A stretch of 43,796 nucleotides of DNA from Oscillospiraceae bacterium (GCA_020860545.1 JAJBUC010000152.1:1-43796); one strand, 5' to 3'; shown: positions 1 to 9,914, numbered from the stretch's first letter. Made by a program: numbers and translations. Notes: generated from the sequence alone by a model not told the origin.

Positions 1-151
1 ACCTACTAGAGGCCAATTTGCGAAAAACTATTGACAGTACCAAATTTATGTAATGTCAACGAATATTATTCCATGTTTATGTAGATAAAGACGGATTTTG
101 ACGATTTCTGCATCCCGCGTGCTTTCCCAAAAAGGTTACCGGCGCAAACAC

Positions 152-181
152 TTGACATATCAGGCGCGGTTACGATATGAT
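152..181 (+). promoter_or_regulatory. Putative sigma-A promoter for the topoisomerase operon
   Basis: TTGACA (152-157), 18 nt spacer, TATGAT (176-181), 35 nt upstream of the ATG at 216. Confidence 0.55.
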
Positions 182-215
182 AAATTGTTATTGATAAGCA
201 AAAAGGGGAATCAAC

Positions 216-2204
216 ATGGCAAAAAACAAACCGACCGAAGCCTACGGCAACGACTCCATATCCTCGCTCAAGGGCGCGGACCGGGTGCGAAAACGTCCGG
301 GCGTGATTTTTGGCTCTGACGGGCTGGAGGGCTGTGAGCACGCCGTATTTGAGATCCTTTCGAACGCCATTGACGAGGCGCGGGAGGGTTACGGCGACGT
401 GATTACCGTGACGCGCTATGCAGACCGCTCGATCTCCGTCGAGGATTTCGGGCGCGGCTGCCCTGTGGACTGGAATGAAAGCGAGCAGCGCTACAACTGG
501 GAGCTGGTATTCTGCGAGCTATACGCGGGCGGAAAATACAACAACGTCGACGGCAACCATTATGAGTATTCCCTCGGTTTAAACGGTCTCGGCTCCTGCG
601 CGACGCAGTACGCCTCAGAATACTTCGATGCCGTTATACACCGGGACGGGCAGGAATACACCCTCCATTTCGAGCGCGGTGAACCGGTCGGCACGCTCCA
701 AAAAGAGCCGTGGAGCGGAAAAAAGACGGGCTCCTTCTTCCGCTGGAAGCCGGATATCGACGTGTTTACCGACATTGATATCCCGGCGGAATATTATATG
801 GACGTGTTAAAGCGCCAGGCGGTTGTGAACGCGGGCGTCACCTTCCGATTCCGCAATGAGACAGGCGGCAAATTTGAGACGACGGAGTTCCGGTACGAAA
901 ACGGAATCGTCGACTATGTGCGGGAGCTCGCTGGCGAAAACACCCTCACCTCCCCTGTCTTCTGGCAGGCGGAGCGGCGGGGCAAGGATCGTGAGGACAA
1001 GCCGGAATACAAGGTCAAGCTCTCCGTCTCCTTCTGCTTTTCCAACACCGTAACGGTGATTGAGCATTACCACAACTCCTCGTGGCTGGAGCACGGCGGT
1101 TCTCCGGAAAAGGCGATGAAATCCGCCTTTGTCTCCTCCATCGACAGCTATATCCGTCAGCAGGGGAAATACCAGAAAAATGAGAGTAAAATTACATTTG
1201 CCGACATTCAGGACGCCCTTGTGCTCATCTCCAACAACTTTTCCACCCAGACATCCTATGAAAACCAGACAAAAAAGGCCATCAACAACAAATTCATTCA
1301 GGAGGCTATGACCGCCTTTCTCCGCAGCCAGCTGGAGGTGTACTTTATTGAAAATCCGTCTGACGCGGAGAAGATTGCGGAGCAGGTGCTTATCAACAAG
1401 CGCAGCCGGGAAAGCGCGGAAAAGGCACGCCTGAACATTAAGAAAAAGCTCTCCGGCAACCTGGACATCGCCAACCGCGTCAATAAATTCGTCGACTGCC
1501 GCACCCGTGACGCGGAGCGCCGCGAGCTGTATATCGTGGAGGGAGACTCGGCCATGGGCGCCGTCAAGCTCAGCCGGGACGCGGAATTTCAGGGTATCAT
1601 GCCGGTGCGCGGCAAGATACTCAACTGCCTTAAGGCGGATTACGGAAAAATCTTTAAAAGTGAAATTATCACCGACCTGCTCAAGGTGCTCGGCTGCGGG
1701 TGTGAGGTTGCCGACAAGCGGGCCAAGGACATGTCCTCCTTCGACCTGATGAACCTGCGCTGGAACAAGATCATCATCTGTACCGACGCCGATGTGGACG
1801 GCTTCCAGATTCGCACGCTCATTCTGACCATGCTCTACCGGCTGGTGCCCACGTTGATTCAGCGGGGATATGTGTATATTGCGGAGTCGCCGCTCTATGA
1901 AATCACCTGCAAGGATCAGACGTGGTTTGCGTACTCCAACGTGGAGAAGGACAATATCGTCACCGAAATCGGCGAGAAAAAGCATACCATCCAGCGCTCC
2001 AAAGGTCTGGGTGAAAATGAGCCGGATATGATGTGGCTGACCACCATGAACCCCGAGACGCGGCGTCTCATCAAGGTCATGCCGGAGGAGGCGCAGCGCA
2101 CCTCCGACGCCTTTGACCTGCTGCTCGGCGACAACCTGCAAGGACGCAAAACTTACATTGCGGAAAATGGGTATAAGTATTTGGAACTTGCGGATATTTC
2201 CTAG
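216..2204 (+). CDS. Type IIA DNA topoisomerase subunit B (GyrB/ParE-like paralogue)
   Basis: 662 aa; GHKL ATPase motif EILSNAIDEA and DFGRGCPVD; TOPRIM motifs VEGDSAMGAVKLSRDAEFQGIMPVRGKILN and TDADVDG; QRSKGLGE. RBS AAGGGGAA upstream of ATG. Confidence 0.93.
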   Translation: MAKNKPTEAYGNDSISSLKGADRVRKRPGVIFGSDGLEGCEHAVFEILSNAIDEAREGYGDVITVTRYADRSISVEDFGRGCPVDWNESEQRYNWELVFCELYAGGKYNNVDGNHYEYSLGLNGLGSCATQYASEYFDAVIHRDGQEYTLHFERGEPVGTLQKEPWSGKKTGSFFRWKPDIDVFTDIDIPAEYYMDVLKRQAVVNAGVTFRFRNETGGKFETTEFRYENGIVDYVRELAGENTLTSPVFWQAERRGKDREDKPEYKVKLSVSFCFSNTVTVIEHYHNSSWLEHGGSPEKAMKSAFVSSIDSYIRQQGKYQKNESKITFADIQDALVLISNNFSTQTSYENQTKKAINNKFIQEAMTAFLRSQLEVYFIENPSDAEKIAEQVLINKRSRESAEKARLNIKKKLSGNLDIANRVNKFVDCRTRDAERRELYIVEGDSAMGAVKLSRDAEFQGIMPVRGKILNCLKADYGKIFKSEIITDLLKVLGCGCEVADKRAKDMSSFDLMNLRWNKIIICTDADVDGFQIRTLILTMLYRLVPTLIQRGYVYIAESPLYEITCKDQTWFAYSNVEKDNIVTEIGEKKHTIQRSKGLGENEPDMMWLTTMNPETRRLIKVMPEEAQRTSDAFDLLLGDNLQGRKTYIAENGYKYLELADIS

Positions 2205-2237
2205 GAAATAAAACAAGGTAAACGAGGTAATACCATC

Positions 2238-4490
2238 ATGGCAAGAAAAAAACAACCGGATGAGCAGAAAAAGCGGCCTGTAAACGCAAACGTGCGGGGC
2301 CTGCATTCCGAGGTTCTGGAACAGAACATCACCGAAACGCTCGAATTGAACTATATGCCGTACGCCATGAGCGTTATTGTCTCCCGCGCCATACCGGAGA
2401 TCGACGGCTTTAAGCCCTCCCACCGCAAGCTGCTCTATACCATGTATCAGATGCATCTGCTCGGCGGGGCACGCACAAAGTCAGCAAACGTCGTCGGACA
2501 GACCATGAAGCTAAACCCCCACGGCGACGCGGCGATTTACGACACGATGGTGCGCCTCTCCCGGGGCTACGGCGCGTTGCTGCACCCGCTTGTGGACTCA
2601 AAAGGCAACTTTGGCAAGGTCTATTCACGCGATATGGCCTGGGCCGCCTCCCGCTATACCGAGGTGCGGCTTGACGGCATCTGCGCCGAAATTTTTGCCG
2701 GCATCGACCAGGACACCGTCGACTTCGTGCCCAACTACGACAGCACCATGATGGAACCTGCGCTCCTCCCCACCAGCTTCCCGAATGTGCTGGTGTCCGC
2801 AAATCAGGGCATTGCAGTCGGTATGGCGTCTAACCTCTGCGGGTTTAATCTGGGCGAGGTATGCGATGCCGCGGCAGCCTACCTTAAGGATCCGCACTGC
2901 GATCTGCTCTCCGTGTTAAAGGCCCCCGACTTCCCAACCGGCGGCGAACTGCTCTACGATGAGGCGCTGCTGCGCGAAATCTACCGCACCGGGCGCGGCT
3001 CCTTTCAGGTGCGCGCAAAGTGGCGCTACGACAAACAGGATAATCTGATCGAAATCTATGAAATCCCCTATTCTACAACGGTAGAGGCCATCATGGACAA
3101 AGTGGCTGAGCTCGTCAAGCAGGGAAAAATCAAGGAAATATCGGATATGCGTGATGAGACCGACTTAAACGGCCTAAAACTCACCATCGACCTCAAGCGC
3201 GGCGCGGACCCCGAGAAGCTGATGGCCCGCCTCTACCAATCCACCCCCCTGCGCGACTCCTTCCCCTGTAACTTTAACATTCTCATTGAGGGCACGCCGC
3301 GCGTCATGGGCGTGCAAGAGCTGCTGGAGGAATGGACCGCGTGGCGGATCGGCTGTGTACGCCGCCGCACCTATTTCGTCATGAAAAAGAAGGAGGAAAA
3401 GCTCCACCTGCTCAAAGGGCTCCAAAAAATCCTGCTCGACATTGACCGCGCCATTCAGATCATCCGGCAGACCGAGGAGGACGCTGAGGTTGTCCCGAAC
3501 CTGATGATCGGCTTCGGCATAGATGAAATTCAGGCGGAGTACGTGGCGGATATTAAGCTGCGCAACATCAATAAAGAGTATATTTTGCGGCGGATTGAGG
3601 AAACCTCTCATCTAGAGGAAGAGATCGCCGACCTGAAGGATATCGTTGCGCACCCCGCACGCATCAAAAAGATCATCACGGACGAGCTCGCAGCGGTCAA
3701 AAAGAAACACGCCTTGCCGCGCCGCACCGATATTGTATACGAGTACGACACCACTGCGCCCGCTGAGGCGGAGGCGGAGGTGGACGATTATCCGGTACAT
3801 GTTTTCATCTCCCGGGAAGGTTACTTTAAGAAAATTACACCGCAATCCCTGCGCATGAGCGGAGAGCAGAAGTATAAGGAGGGCGACCGGGCATACCTCC
3901 AGTGGGAGACAAGCAACCGCGCCGAGCTGCTCGTCTTCTCCAGCCGCCAGCAGTGCTATAAAACCCGCCTGAGTGAGTTTGAGGACGCAAAAGCCAGCGT
4001 GCTGGGCGATTACCTGCCGTCAAAACTCGGCATGGAGCCGGACGAGACCTTTGTGTGGGCCTGCATTACAGCAGACTACAGCGGTCACCTGCTCTTCTTT
4101 TTTGAAAACGGGAAGGCGGCGCGCGTAGAGCTCGGTGCCTATCAGACCCAGACACGGCGCAAAAAGCTCACCGGCGCATACAGTGACAGATCCCCACTCG
4201 TCGCAGCCGTTCATCTGACCGCCGACATGGAAATGGCCCTCATTTCCACCGAGGGACGCGCCCTGATCTTCCACACCGCAAGCCTGACGCCGAAAAGCAC
4301 CCGCAATGCGCAGGGCGTCAATGTGATGACCCTGAAGAAAAAATATGTCCTGCAGCAGGCCGTCCCCCTCTCTGAAAGCGCCATTACCAGCCCTGACCGC
4401 TACAGGGCGCGCAGCCTTCCGGTTGTGGGTGCGCTGCTGAAGGAGGAGGACAGGGAGGAACGGCAAATCTCTCTTTTGGATGAATCGTGA
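2238..4490 (+). CDS. Type IIA DNA topoisomerase subunit A (GyrA/ParC-like paralogue)
   Basis: 750 aa; YAMSVIVSRAIPEIDGFKPSHRKLLYTM, PHGDAAIYDTMVRL, and AASRYTEVRL containing the catalytic Tyr; C-terminal beta-pinwheel-like region without a canonical GyrA box. Confidence 0.93.
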   Translation: MARKKQPDEQKKRPVNANVRGLHSEVLEQNITETLELNYMPYAMSVIVSRAIPEIDGFKPSHRKLLYTMYQMHLLGGARTKSANVVGQTMKLNPHGDAAIYDTMVRLSRGYGALLHPLVDSKGNFGKVYSRDMAWAASRYTEVRLDGICAEIFAGIDQDTVDFVPNYDSTMMEPALLPTSFPNVLVSANQGIAVGMASNLCGFNLGEVCDAAAAYLKDPHCDLLSVLKAPDFPTGGELLYDEALLREIYRTGRGSFQVRAKWRYDKQDNLIEIYEIPYSTTVEAIMDKVAELVKQGKIKEISDMRDETDLNGLKLTIDLKRGADPEKLMARLYQSTPLRDSFPCNFNILIEGTPRVMGVQELLEEWTAWRIGCVRRRTYFVMKKKEEKLHLLKGLQKILLDIDRAIQIIRQTEEDAEVVPNLMIGFGIDEIQAEYVADIKLRNINKEYILRRIEETSHLEEEIADLKDIVAHPARIKKIITDELAAVKKKHALPRRTDIVYEYDTTAPAEAEAEVDDYPVHVFISREGYFKKITPQSLRMSGEQKYKEGDRAYLQWETSNRAELLVFSSRQQCYKTRLSEFEDAKASVLGDYLPSKLGMEPDETFVWACITADYSGHLLFFFENGKAARVELGAYQTQTRRKKLTGAYSDRSPLVAAVHLTADMEMALISTEGRALIFHTASLTPKSTRNAQGVNVMTLKKKYVLQQAVPLSESAITSPDRYRARSLPVVGALLKEEDREERQISLLDES

Positions 4491-4499
4491 GGTAACGTT

Positions 4500-5372
4500 A
4501 TGCGCCATGAATCGATTGGGAAGAAGCTCATCTCCTATCCCATTATCTTTGCCGCCTGCTTTATCTATGCCCTCGGCTTTGACTGGTGTTATGCCCCAAA
4601 TGCCATCGGCTTCGGCGGCCTGACTGGTATTTCCCAAATTATACATCACTTTATACCGCAGGCTTCCATCGGTATTATGGTTCTGATTCTCAATATCCCC
4701 CTGTTTATCCTTGGTTTTAAAATTCTTGGCACGCGTGTACTCGTAAAATCCCTTTTCGCCATGCTGGTCAGCTCCCTGATGGTGGACTTTTTGGCTGCCG
4801 TCTACGACTTCCCGCAGATGGATCCGATTCTCGCCGCCATCTTTGGCGGACTGCTGATCGGTACCGGGCTGGGCATTATCTTCTCACAGGGTGCGAGTAC
4901 GGGCGGGAGCGACCTCTCGGCGCGTCTGCTCAACAAATGGCTGGCGTGGATTTCTTTGGGTCGTCTGCTCATGGCAATTGATCTGATCGTGATTGTGGCG
5001 GTAGCGATCGCGTTTAAGAGTCTCTCGAGCGCCCTTTACGGTATCGTCGCGCTCTATATCTCCACCCTCGTATCGGATACAATCCTCTATGGCCCGGCCA
5101 GCGCCAAGATGGCATATATCATCAGTGACCGCTCCGACGAGATTACCCAGAGCATTGTGCTGCATATGGAGCGCGGCGTTACCCTTCTGCAAGGCAAAGG
5201 CGCGTATTCCGGCGCGGATAAAAATGTGATTTTTTGCGCTTTTAAAACGCACCAGATTGTCGCGCTCAAGCAGCTGGTGCGCGAAATTGACCCCGGCGCG
5301 TTTGTCATCGTGTGTGAGGCGCGTGAAATCCTCGGCGACGGCTTTGCCGATTTTGACCATGCGAATACCTGA
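4500..5372 (+). CDS. YitT family membrane protein (DUF161 plus DUF2179 C-terminal domain)
   Basis: 290 aa; multiple TM segments, GGLTGISQI, SQGASTGGSDLSARLL, C-terminal KNVIFCAFKTHQIVALKQLVREIDPGAFVIV. Confidence 0.88.
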   Translation: MRHESIGKKLISYPIIFAACFIYALGFDWCYAPNAIGFGGLTGISQIIHHFIPQASIGIMVLILNIPLFILGFKILGTRVLVKSLFAMLVSSLMVDFLAAVYDFPQMDPILAAIFGGLLIGTGLGIIFSQGASTGGSDLSARLLNKWLAWISLGRLLMAIDLIVIVAVAIAFKSLSSALYGIVALYISTLVSDTILYGPASAKMAYIISDRSDEITQSIVLHMERGVTLLQGKGAYSGADKNVIFCAFKTHQIVALKQLVREIDPGAFVIVCEAREILGDGFADFDHANT

Positions 5373-5388
5373 AGAGGTGATTAGAGAC

Positions 5389-6459
5389 GTGTACAGACGG
5401 CAAATACTTGTTTTATCTATGACCGGTATCCTGTTGCTGTCCGGCTGCTCCTCCATGCTTGAGCGGGATTACTCGGTTGTCTCGCCCCATCCGGAGCACC
5501 CAATTACAGAACAGGACTCCTCTACCATCCGTGCGGAGACCTATCAGGATCTCGTCAGTGCGGTACTCTATTTGGTCTCCCAGCACACCGAAACAGGCAG
5601 CATACGGCTCGTGAACTACACAGATGATGTGGAGGCTGATTTGGCGCGCGCCTGCCTTGAGGTCGCGACAGAGGATCCGCTTGGCTGCTATGCGGTGGAC
5701 TATATCAAACACGACTATTCCCGCGTCGTCACCACATACGAGGCAAATATTTACATCATGTACAGCAAAACCAAAGAACAGGTGCAGAGCATCGCAAGCG
5801 TGACCGGCAGCAACGCCATCCGTGAGGAGCTGCAAACAGCACTCACCGCCTTCGCGCCTGAGGTGGTGCTGCGTGTGGGCTACTTTGCGGAGGATGAGGT
5901 ATATATCGCACAGCTCATCCGGCAAGCGTACTATAACACGCCGGAGGCGGCGCTCGGCATGCCGGTTTCTGCAATTACACTTTACCCGGAAAGCGGACGC
6001 CAGCGCATCGTGGAAATCACACTTTCCTATAGCGGCACCGTCGCGGGACTGAAAGAAAAGCAGCAGGCGCTGCAGGAGACAGCCGCACAAATTACTGCGC
6101 CGCTCCAGGACAAACCCGTTGGGCTTGCGCGCATCACCGCCCTGCAGGATGTTTTTCCCTCCTCCGTCAAAACCCGCGCGGAGGGCGGCGCAACCGCCTG
6201 GGACGCACTCTGCGGCGACGGTGCCGACAGTGAAGGCACGGCGCTCGCCCTCGCGCTGCTTTGCGGCAATCTGGAGTGTACCTGCACAGTGACAGAAGGG
6301 ACGCATGACGGCGCACCGGTCTTCTTCTGTATCCTCTCCCCCAATGCCGACACCGTCCTCTACGCCGATTTTTCCCGCGATGAAGCGCCGCAGCTTTATC
6401 AGGAAGCGGAATTTACCGCGCTGGGATATGCGTGGAATGCTTCTGATACTGATCACTGA
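5389..6459 (+). CDS. Lipoprotein with a probable degenerate transglutaminase-like C-terminal region
   Basis: In-frame GTG start (VYRRQILVLSMTGILLLSGCSS) with lipobox LLSGC; preceded by GAAGAGGTG RBS. The ORF track start at 5257 overlaps YitT and is unlikely. Confidence 0.7.
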   Translation: MYRRQILVLSMTGILLLSGCSSMLERDYSVVSPHPEHPITEQDSSTIRAETYQDLVSAVLYLVSQHTETGSIRLVNYTDDVEADLARACLEVATEDPLGCYAVDYIKHDYSRVVTTYEANIYIMYSKTKEQVQSIASVTGSNAIREELQTALTAFAPEVVLRVGYFAEDEVYIAQLIRQAYYNTPEAALGMPVSAITLYPESGRQRIVEITLSYSGTVAGLKEKQQALQETAAQITAPLQDKPVGLARITALQDVFPSSVKTRAEGGATAWDALCGDGADSEGTALALALLCGNLECTCTVTEGTHDGAPVFFCILSPNADTVLYADFSRDEAPQLYQEAEFTALGYAWNASDTDH

Positions 6460-6614
6460 TGCAATGCTTTTATCAGTGATGCGGTGCCCTTGGCACCGCG
6501 CCGCTACGCGGCACGTCTCATAAACCCATGGCGCGCTTCGCGCTAGAAAATCATCTTTGAGGTTTCAGCCTGTCAAAATAAACTCGCTTAGTACGCGGTT
6601 TTTTGACAGGCTGA
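6452..6614. repeat. Array of five consecutive inverted repeats between convergent genes
   Basis: ATCACTGAT/ATCAGTGAT (6452-6480), GCGGTGCC/GGCACCGC (6481-6499), GCCGC/GCGGC (6500-6512), GCGCG/CGCGC (6531-6543), TCAGCCTGTCAAAA/TTTTGACAGGCTGA (6565-6614). Confidence 0.75.
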
Positions 6615-6615
6615 G

Positions 6616-6660
6616 AAACTCCCTCAGATCGCAGTGTTCTGCGATCTGAGGGAGTTTTTT
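6616..6660 (+). terminator. Rho-independent terminator downstream of the lipoprotein gene
   Basis: Perfect 18-bp stem AAACTCCCTCAGATCGCA/TGCGATCTGAGGGAGTTT followed by a T-run. Confidence 0.88.
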
Positions 6661-6668
6661 TCTTATAC

Positions 6669-7553
6669 TCAGGCACGCGGGTGCGCCTTGTTGTACACAT
6701 CCTTAATTTTGGGATTAACCACCTGGGTATATATCTGCGTGGATGAGATATCCGCGTGACCCAGCATCTCCTGAATGGAGCGCAGGTCCGCACCGTTTTC
6801 CAGCAGATGCGCCGCAAAGGAGTGGCGCAGTGTGTGCGGTGTGACCACCTTTTTGATCCCCGCTTTTTCCTGATAGTGCTTGATGATCTTCCAAAATCCC
6901 TGCCGGCTCATCCGTTCGCCATTCATATTGACAAACAGGGCCCGCTGCTCGACCGAATGCACCATACGCGCGCGCACCAGCTCCAGATACTGCGCGAGTG
7001 CCCGGATGGCGGCCGGATAGAGCGGTATATTCCGCTCCTTTTCCCGGTTGTTTCCGCCACAGCGTATGAACGCCGCCGACAGGTTTACATGCTCCAGATT
7101 CAGGCCAATCAGCTCAGAGACGCGGATACCGGTTGCGTAGAGCACCTCCAGCATCGCCTTATCACGGCAGCCCTTGGCATCCGCCGTGTCGGGCTGATCC
7201 AAAAAGAGCTCCACCTCTTTGCTGGTCAGGATCTGCGGCAGCTTACGCTCCACTTTGGCGGGCTTTACCCCCGTTGTCGGGTTTTCCTGCGCAATGCCCT
7301 CTTCGCATAAATATGTATAAAAAGACTTGAGCGACGCGACACAGCGCGTTACCGTCGCCGCAGACTTCCCCTGTCCGGTGAGATATCGCATATAGCACTC
7401 CACCGTCACAGACGTCGCCGCCTCCGGCTCATTGCGCTCTACAGAGAGCCAGCGGCAATATTGGTTAATATCCCGCAGATAGGAGCTCAGGGTATTATCG
7501 GACGCATGCTTCACTTGTGTCAAATACTGTTTATAAGTTTGTAAATAATCCAT
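6669..7553 (-). CDS. xerD: Site-specific tyrosine recombinase XerD
   Basis: Start MDYLQTYKQYLTQVKHASDNTLSSYLRDI; catalytic motifs ATGIRVSELIGL, HTLRHSFAAHLLENGADLRSIQEMLGHADISSTQIYTQV. RBS AAAGGTG. Confidence 0.92.
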   Translation of the reverse strand: MDYLQTYKQYLTQVKHASDNTLSSYLRDINQYCRWLSVERNEPEAATSVTVECYMRYLTGQGKSAATVTRCVASLKSFYTYLCEEGIAQENPTTGVKPAKVERKLPQILTSKEVELFLDQPDTADAKGCRDKAMLEVLYATGIRVSELIGLNLEHVNLSAAFIRCGGNNREKERNIPLYPAAIRALAQYLELVRARMVHSVEQRALFVNMNGERMSRQGFWKIIKHYQEKAGIKKVVTPHTLRHSFAAHLLENGADLRSIQEMLGHADISSTQIYTQVVNPKIKDVYNKAHPRA

Positions 7554-7596
7554 GCGTCGTCCAACACCTTTTCTACTATTTATTCTCAATTTCTCG

Positions 7597-8226
7597 TTAT
7601 GTCAGGGTCCCGGCCGCGCCCGCAAGCATTGCGGGCACAGCCAGATACTCCAAGAGGAAACACACACACAGCGCAAAAACACAGAAAATACAGCGCATCC
7701 AATACGCCTTATCATAATGAACCGCCCCGCGCTCACTGCGCACCATGCGCCCCGCCAGGGCCATGGAAGCATGGAGCGACTGCGTCCCGAGGACAAAAAG
7801 AACCGGCACGGAAATTAACCCCGTAATTCCGAACATCAGAAAGGCAATCAAATCGCCTGTCTGACCAAACACGCGCACAAAGCACGCAATGGAAAAAGCG
7901 AGGTAAAAACCACGCGCGGCAAACAGCACCGGAATTCCGATCAAGCCGATGGCGGTAAACCCAAGCAGGCATCCCAAAAGCGGCCAGCGAAACAACTCCC
8001 AGAGCGAGGAGAGGATCGGGGGGCTTTTCATCTCCCCATCCCCGGCAGCCTGCATGAACCCCGTCAGGTAAGCGGACAGACTCGCCCCACCGTCGCCGCC
8101 TGCCTTTGCCGCGACGATGACGCCAATGAGTCCGCCCGCTAAGAAACAAAACGACAGCACAGCCAGCCCCGGCATAACACCGTCAACCGCTGTAGTAGAC
8201 ACCCGCTCCGCTCGCACTCTCCGCAT
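7597..8226 (-). CDS. spoIIM: Stage II sporulation protein M (SpoIIM-like)
   Basis: 209 aa multi-TM protein; position directly upstream of xerD; hydrophobic pattern and size fit the SpoIIM family. Confidence 0.75.
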   Translation of the reverse strand: MRRVRAERVSTTAVDGVMPGLAVLSFCFLAGGLIGVIVAAKAGGDGGASLSAYLTGFMQAAGDGEMKSPPILSSLWELFRWPLLGCLLGFTAIGLIGIPVLFAARGFYLAFSIACFVRVFGQTGDLIAFLMFGITGLISVPVLFVLGTQSLHASMALAGRMVRSERGAVHYDKAYWMRCIFCVFALCVCFLLEYLAVPAMLAGAAGTLT

Positions 8227-8497
8227 GAAAACACCACCTGCCAGAAGTGTATGTCCTTGCGGTCAAAGTTAGAATGGGATGCAGCGGAAAAAGCTCTTTC
8301 TATAAATATAATCCAATTCAAACCAATGTGCAAGAAAACAATTGCAAATAAATCATTTTTGTTCATTATGACCATATGTTATGTCAACTTGCGTTATGTA
8401 AACCACCGCAACCGCCATAGGTTTGCGACGAAAAAGTTTGCCTTTGCGCCACAATATGTTGCGAGCCCCAATAATACCATTACTAATTGTACGAAAA

Positions 8498-8532
8498 AGC
8501 AGGTGATTACAACAAGTAATCACCTGCTTTGA
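8498..8532 (-). terminator. Terminator of the yajC-TIGR04086-scfA-scfB transcript
   Basis: GCAGGTGATTAC/GTAATCACCTGC stem, followed on the - strand by TTTTTCG; just beyond the scfB stop codon. Confidence 0.8.
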
Positions 8533-8555
8533 ATACAATCTGTAATATACGCGAT

Positions 8556-9914
8556 TTACAGCCCGGAAGCGATGGCTTTTAGTGCAATTGCACATTCCAG
8601 CCTCTTCTTTTCCAGCACACAACCGAGCTCATATGGCGTTTCAATGTCCCCATTGACCGAAAAATTCGACGCGCTGCAGCCCCCGCTGCAGTAAAAACGT
8701 GCCCAACAGGTTCTGCACGCCGCACGCGTATCGATGTTGAGAGACGCAAATCTGGAGGAGAGCGTCCGGTCAAATGTCTGCGCATCGAGATTGCCGAGCT
8801 TATATGCCTCATTGCCCACAAATTGATGGCAGGGGTAGATATCCCCCTCCGGCGGGATCGCGACATACTCGCACCCCGCGCCGCAGCCACGCAGTCGCTT
8901 GATCACACACGGCCCCTGGGAAAGGTCGACGTTAAAGTGAAAAAAATTGACAGCCGGGTTATCCCGCAGCATAAGCGCCAGCTTTTCATACTCCGCCATA
9001 ATGGCCTCTGCTTCCTCCGGACGCAGTGCATAGGGGTCGTCCTTCTTCCCCACCACCGGCTCCACAGAGACATTCTGAAAGCCAAGCGACGCGATGTGCA
9101 TCACGTCGGCGGCAAAATCCGGGTGCAGGCGGGTGAATGTGCCGCGCAGGTAATAGTCCTTTTCCCCGCGTCCCGCCACCAGCTTCTGAAATTTGGGCAC
9201 AATGGTGTCGTAAGAGCCTGTCCCCCCGACTGTCCGGCGCAGGTCGTCATTCACCTCCGGGCGGCCGTCAAGCGACAGGACGGCATTTGACATCTCACGG
9301 TTAATATATTCGATGTTTTCATCACTCAGCAGCAGCCCATTTGTGGTGATGGTGAAACGAAATTGCTTTCCGCACTCCGCTTCCCTGCTGCGTGCATATG
9401 CCACCGCTTTCTTTACGGTATCCATCGCCATGAGCGGCTCGCCGCCGAAAAAGTCGATCTCAATATTCCGCCGGTTCCCTGAGCGCGCAATGACGAAATC
9501 AATGGCCTTCTTTGCCGTTTCAAAATCCATCGTCATCCGCTTGCCGGTACCAAAGTCACCTGTGGAGGCAAAGCAGTACTGACAGCGCAGATTGCAGTCA
9601 TGTGAGACGTGCAGGCACAGCGCTTTAATGAGCGCGGACTGCTGCATGGAGGCCGCCATATCGCGGTCGATATAGTCGTCGGTCTCAAACAGCAGCCCCT
9701 CCTGTGCAAGCGTGCGCAGCTCCTGCCAGCACTCCTCCAGCGCCTCAGGCGGATACTGCGCAAGCGCCGCAAGCACCGCCGGCGGCGCTTGCGCCTCCAT
9801 CGGCGGCACCACCAGCTGTAGGAGCCGGAAGCTCATCTCATCCAGCACATGCACCGCGCCGCTGTTGGAATCCACCGCGATATATTCACCGAGCGCCTCA
9901 AAGGTATGTACCAT
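8556..9914 (-). CDS. scfB: Thioether cross-link-forming SCIFF peptide maturase (radical SAM/SPASM)
   Basis: Radical SAM motif HDCNLRCQYCFA; SPASM-like C-rich C-terminus CRTCWARFYCSGGCSASN; adjacent to the SCIFF precursor. Start MVHTFEALGEY with RBS GAGGTG. Confidence 0.93.
   Translation of the reverse strand: MVHTFEALGEYIAVDSNSGAVHVLDEMSFRLLQLVVPPMEAQAPPAVLAALAQYPPEALEECWQELRTLAQEGLLFETDDYIDRDMAASMQQSALIKALCLHVSHDCNLRCQYCFASTGDFGTGKRMTMDFETAKKAIDFVIARSGNRRNIEIDFFGGEPLMAMDTVKKAVAYARSREAECGKQFRFTITTNGLLLSDENIEYINREMSNAVLSLDGRPEVNDDLRRTVGGTGSYDTIVPKFQKLVAGRGEKDYYLRGTFTRLHPDFAADVMHIASLGFQNVSVEPVVGKKDDPYALRPEEAEAIMAEYEKLALMLRDNPAVNFFHFNVDLSQGPCVIKRLRGCGAGCEYVAIPPEGDIYPCHQFVGNEAYKLGNLDAQTFDRTLSSRFASLNIDTRAACRTCWARFYCSGGCSASNFSVNGDIETPYELGCVLEKKRLECAIALKAIASGL

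Noticed and set aside
807-2456. 549-aa ORF on - strand antisense to the topoisomerase B gene
   Set aside because: Shadow ORF in GC-rich coding DNA; the + strand frame has full GyrB/ParE motifs, and the antisense product has low-complexity, family-less composition and no RBS.
5413-6456. 347-aa - strand ORF antisense to the lipoprotein gene
   Set aside because: Shadow ORF; the opposite frame has lipobox and RBS and follows YitT.
8385-8410. Imperfect direct repeat GTTTACATAAC / GTTGACATAAC (- strand) upstream of spoIIM
   Set aside because: Could be a regulator site, but it is short, AT-rich and does not match a binding consensus I can name; too weak to call.
8251-8622. Small ORFs (93 aa +, 89 aa -) between spoIIM and scfB
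   Set aside because: Overlap the terminator hairpin at 8498-8532 and the AT-rich spoIIM upstream region; no RBS or homology cues.
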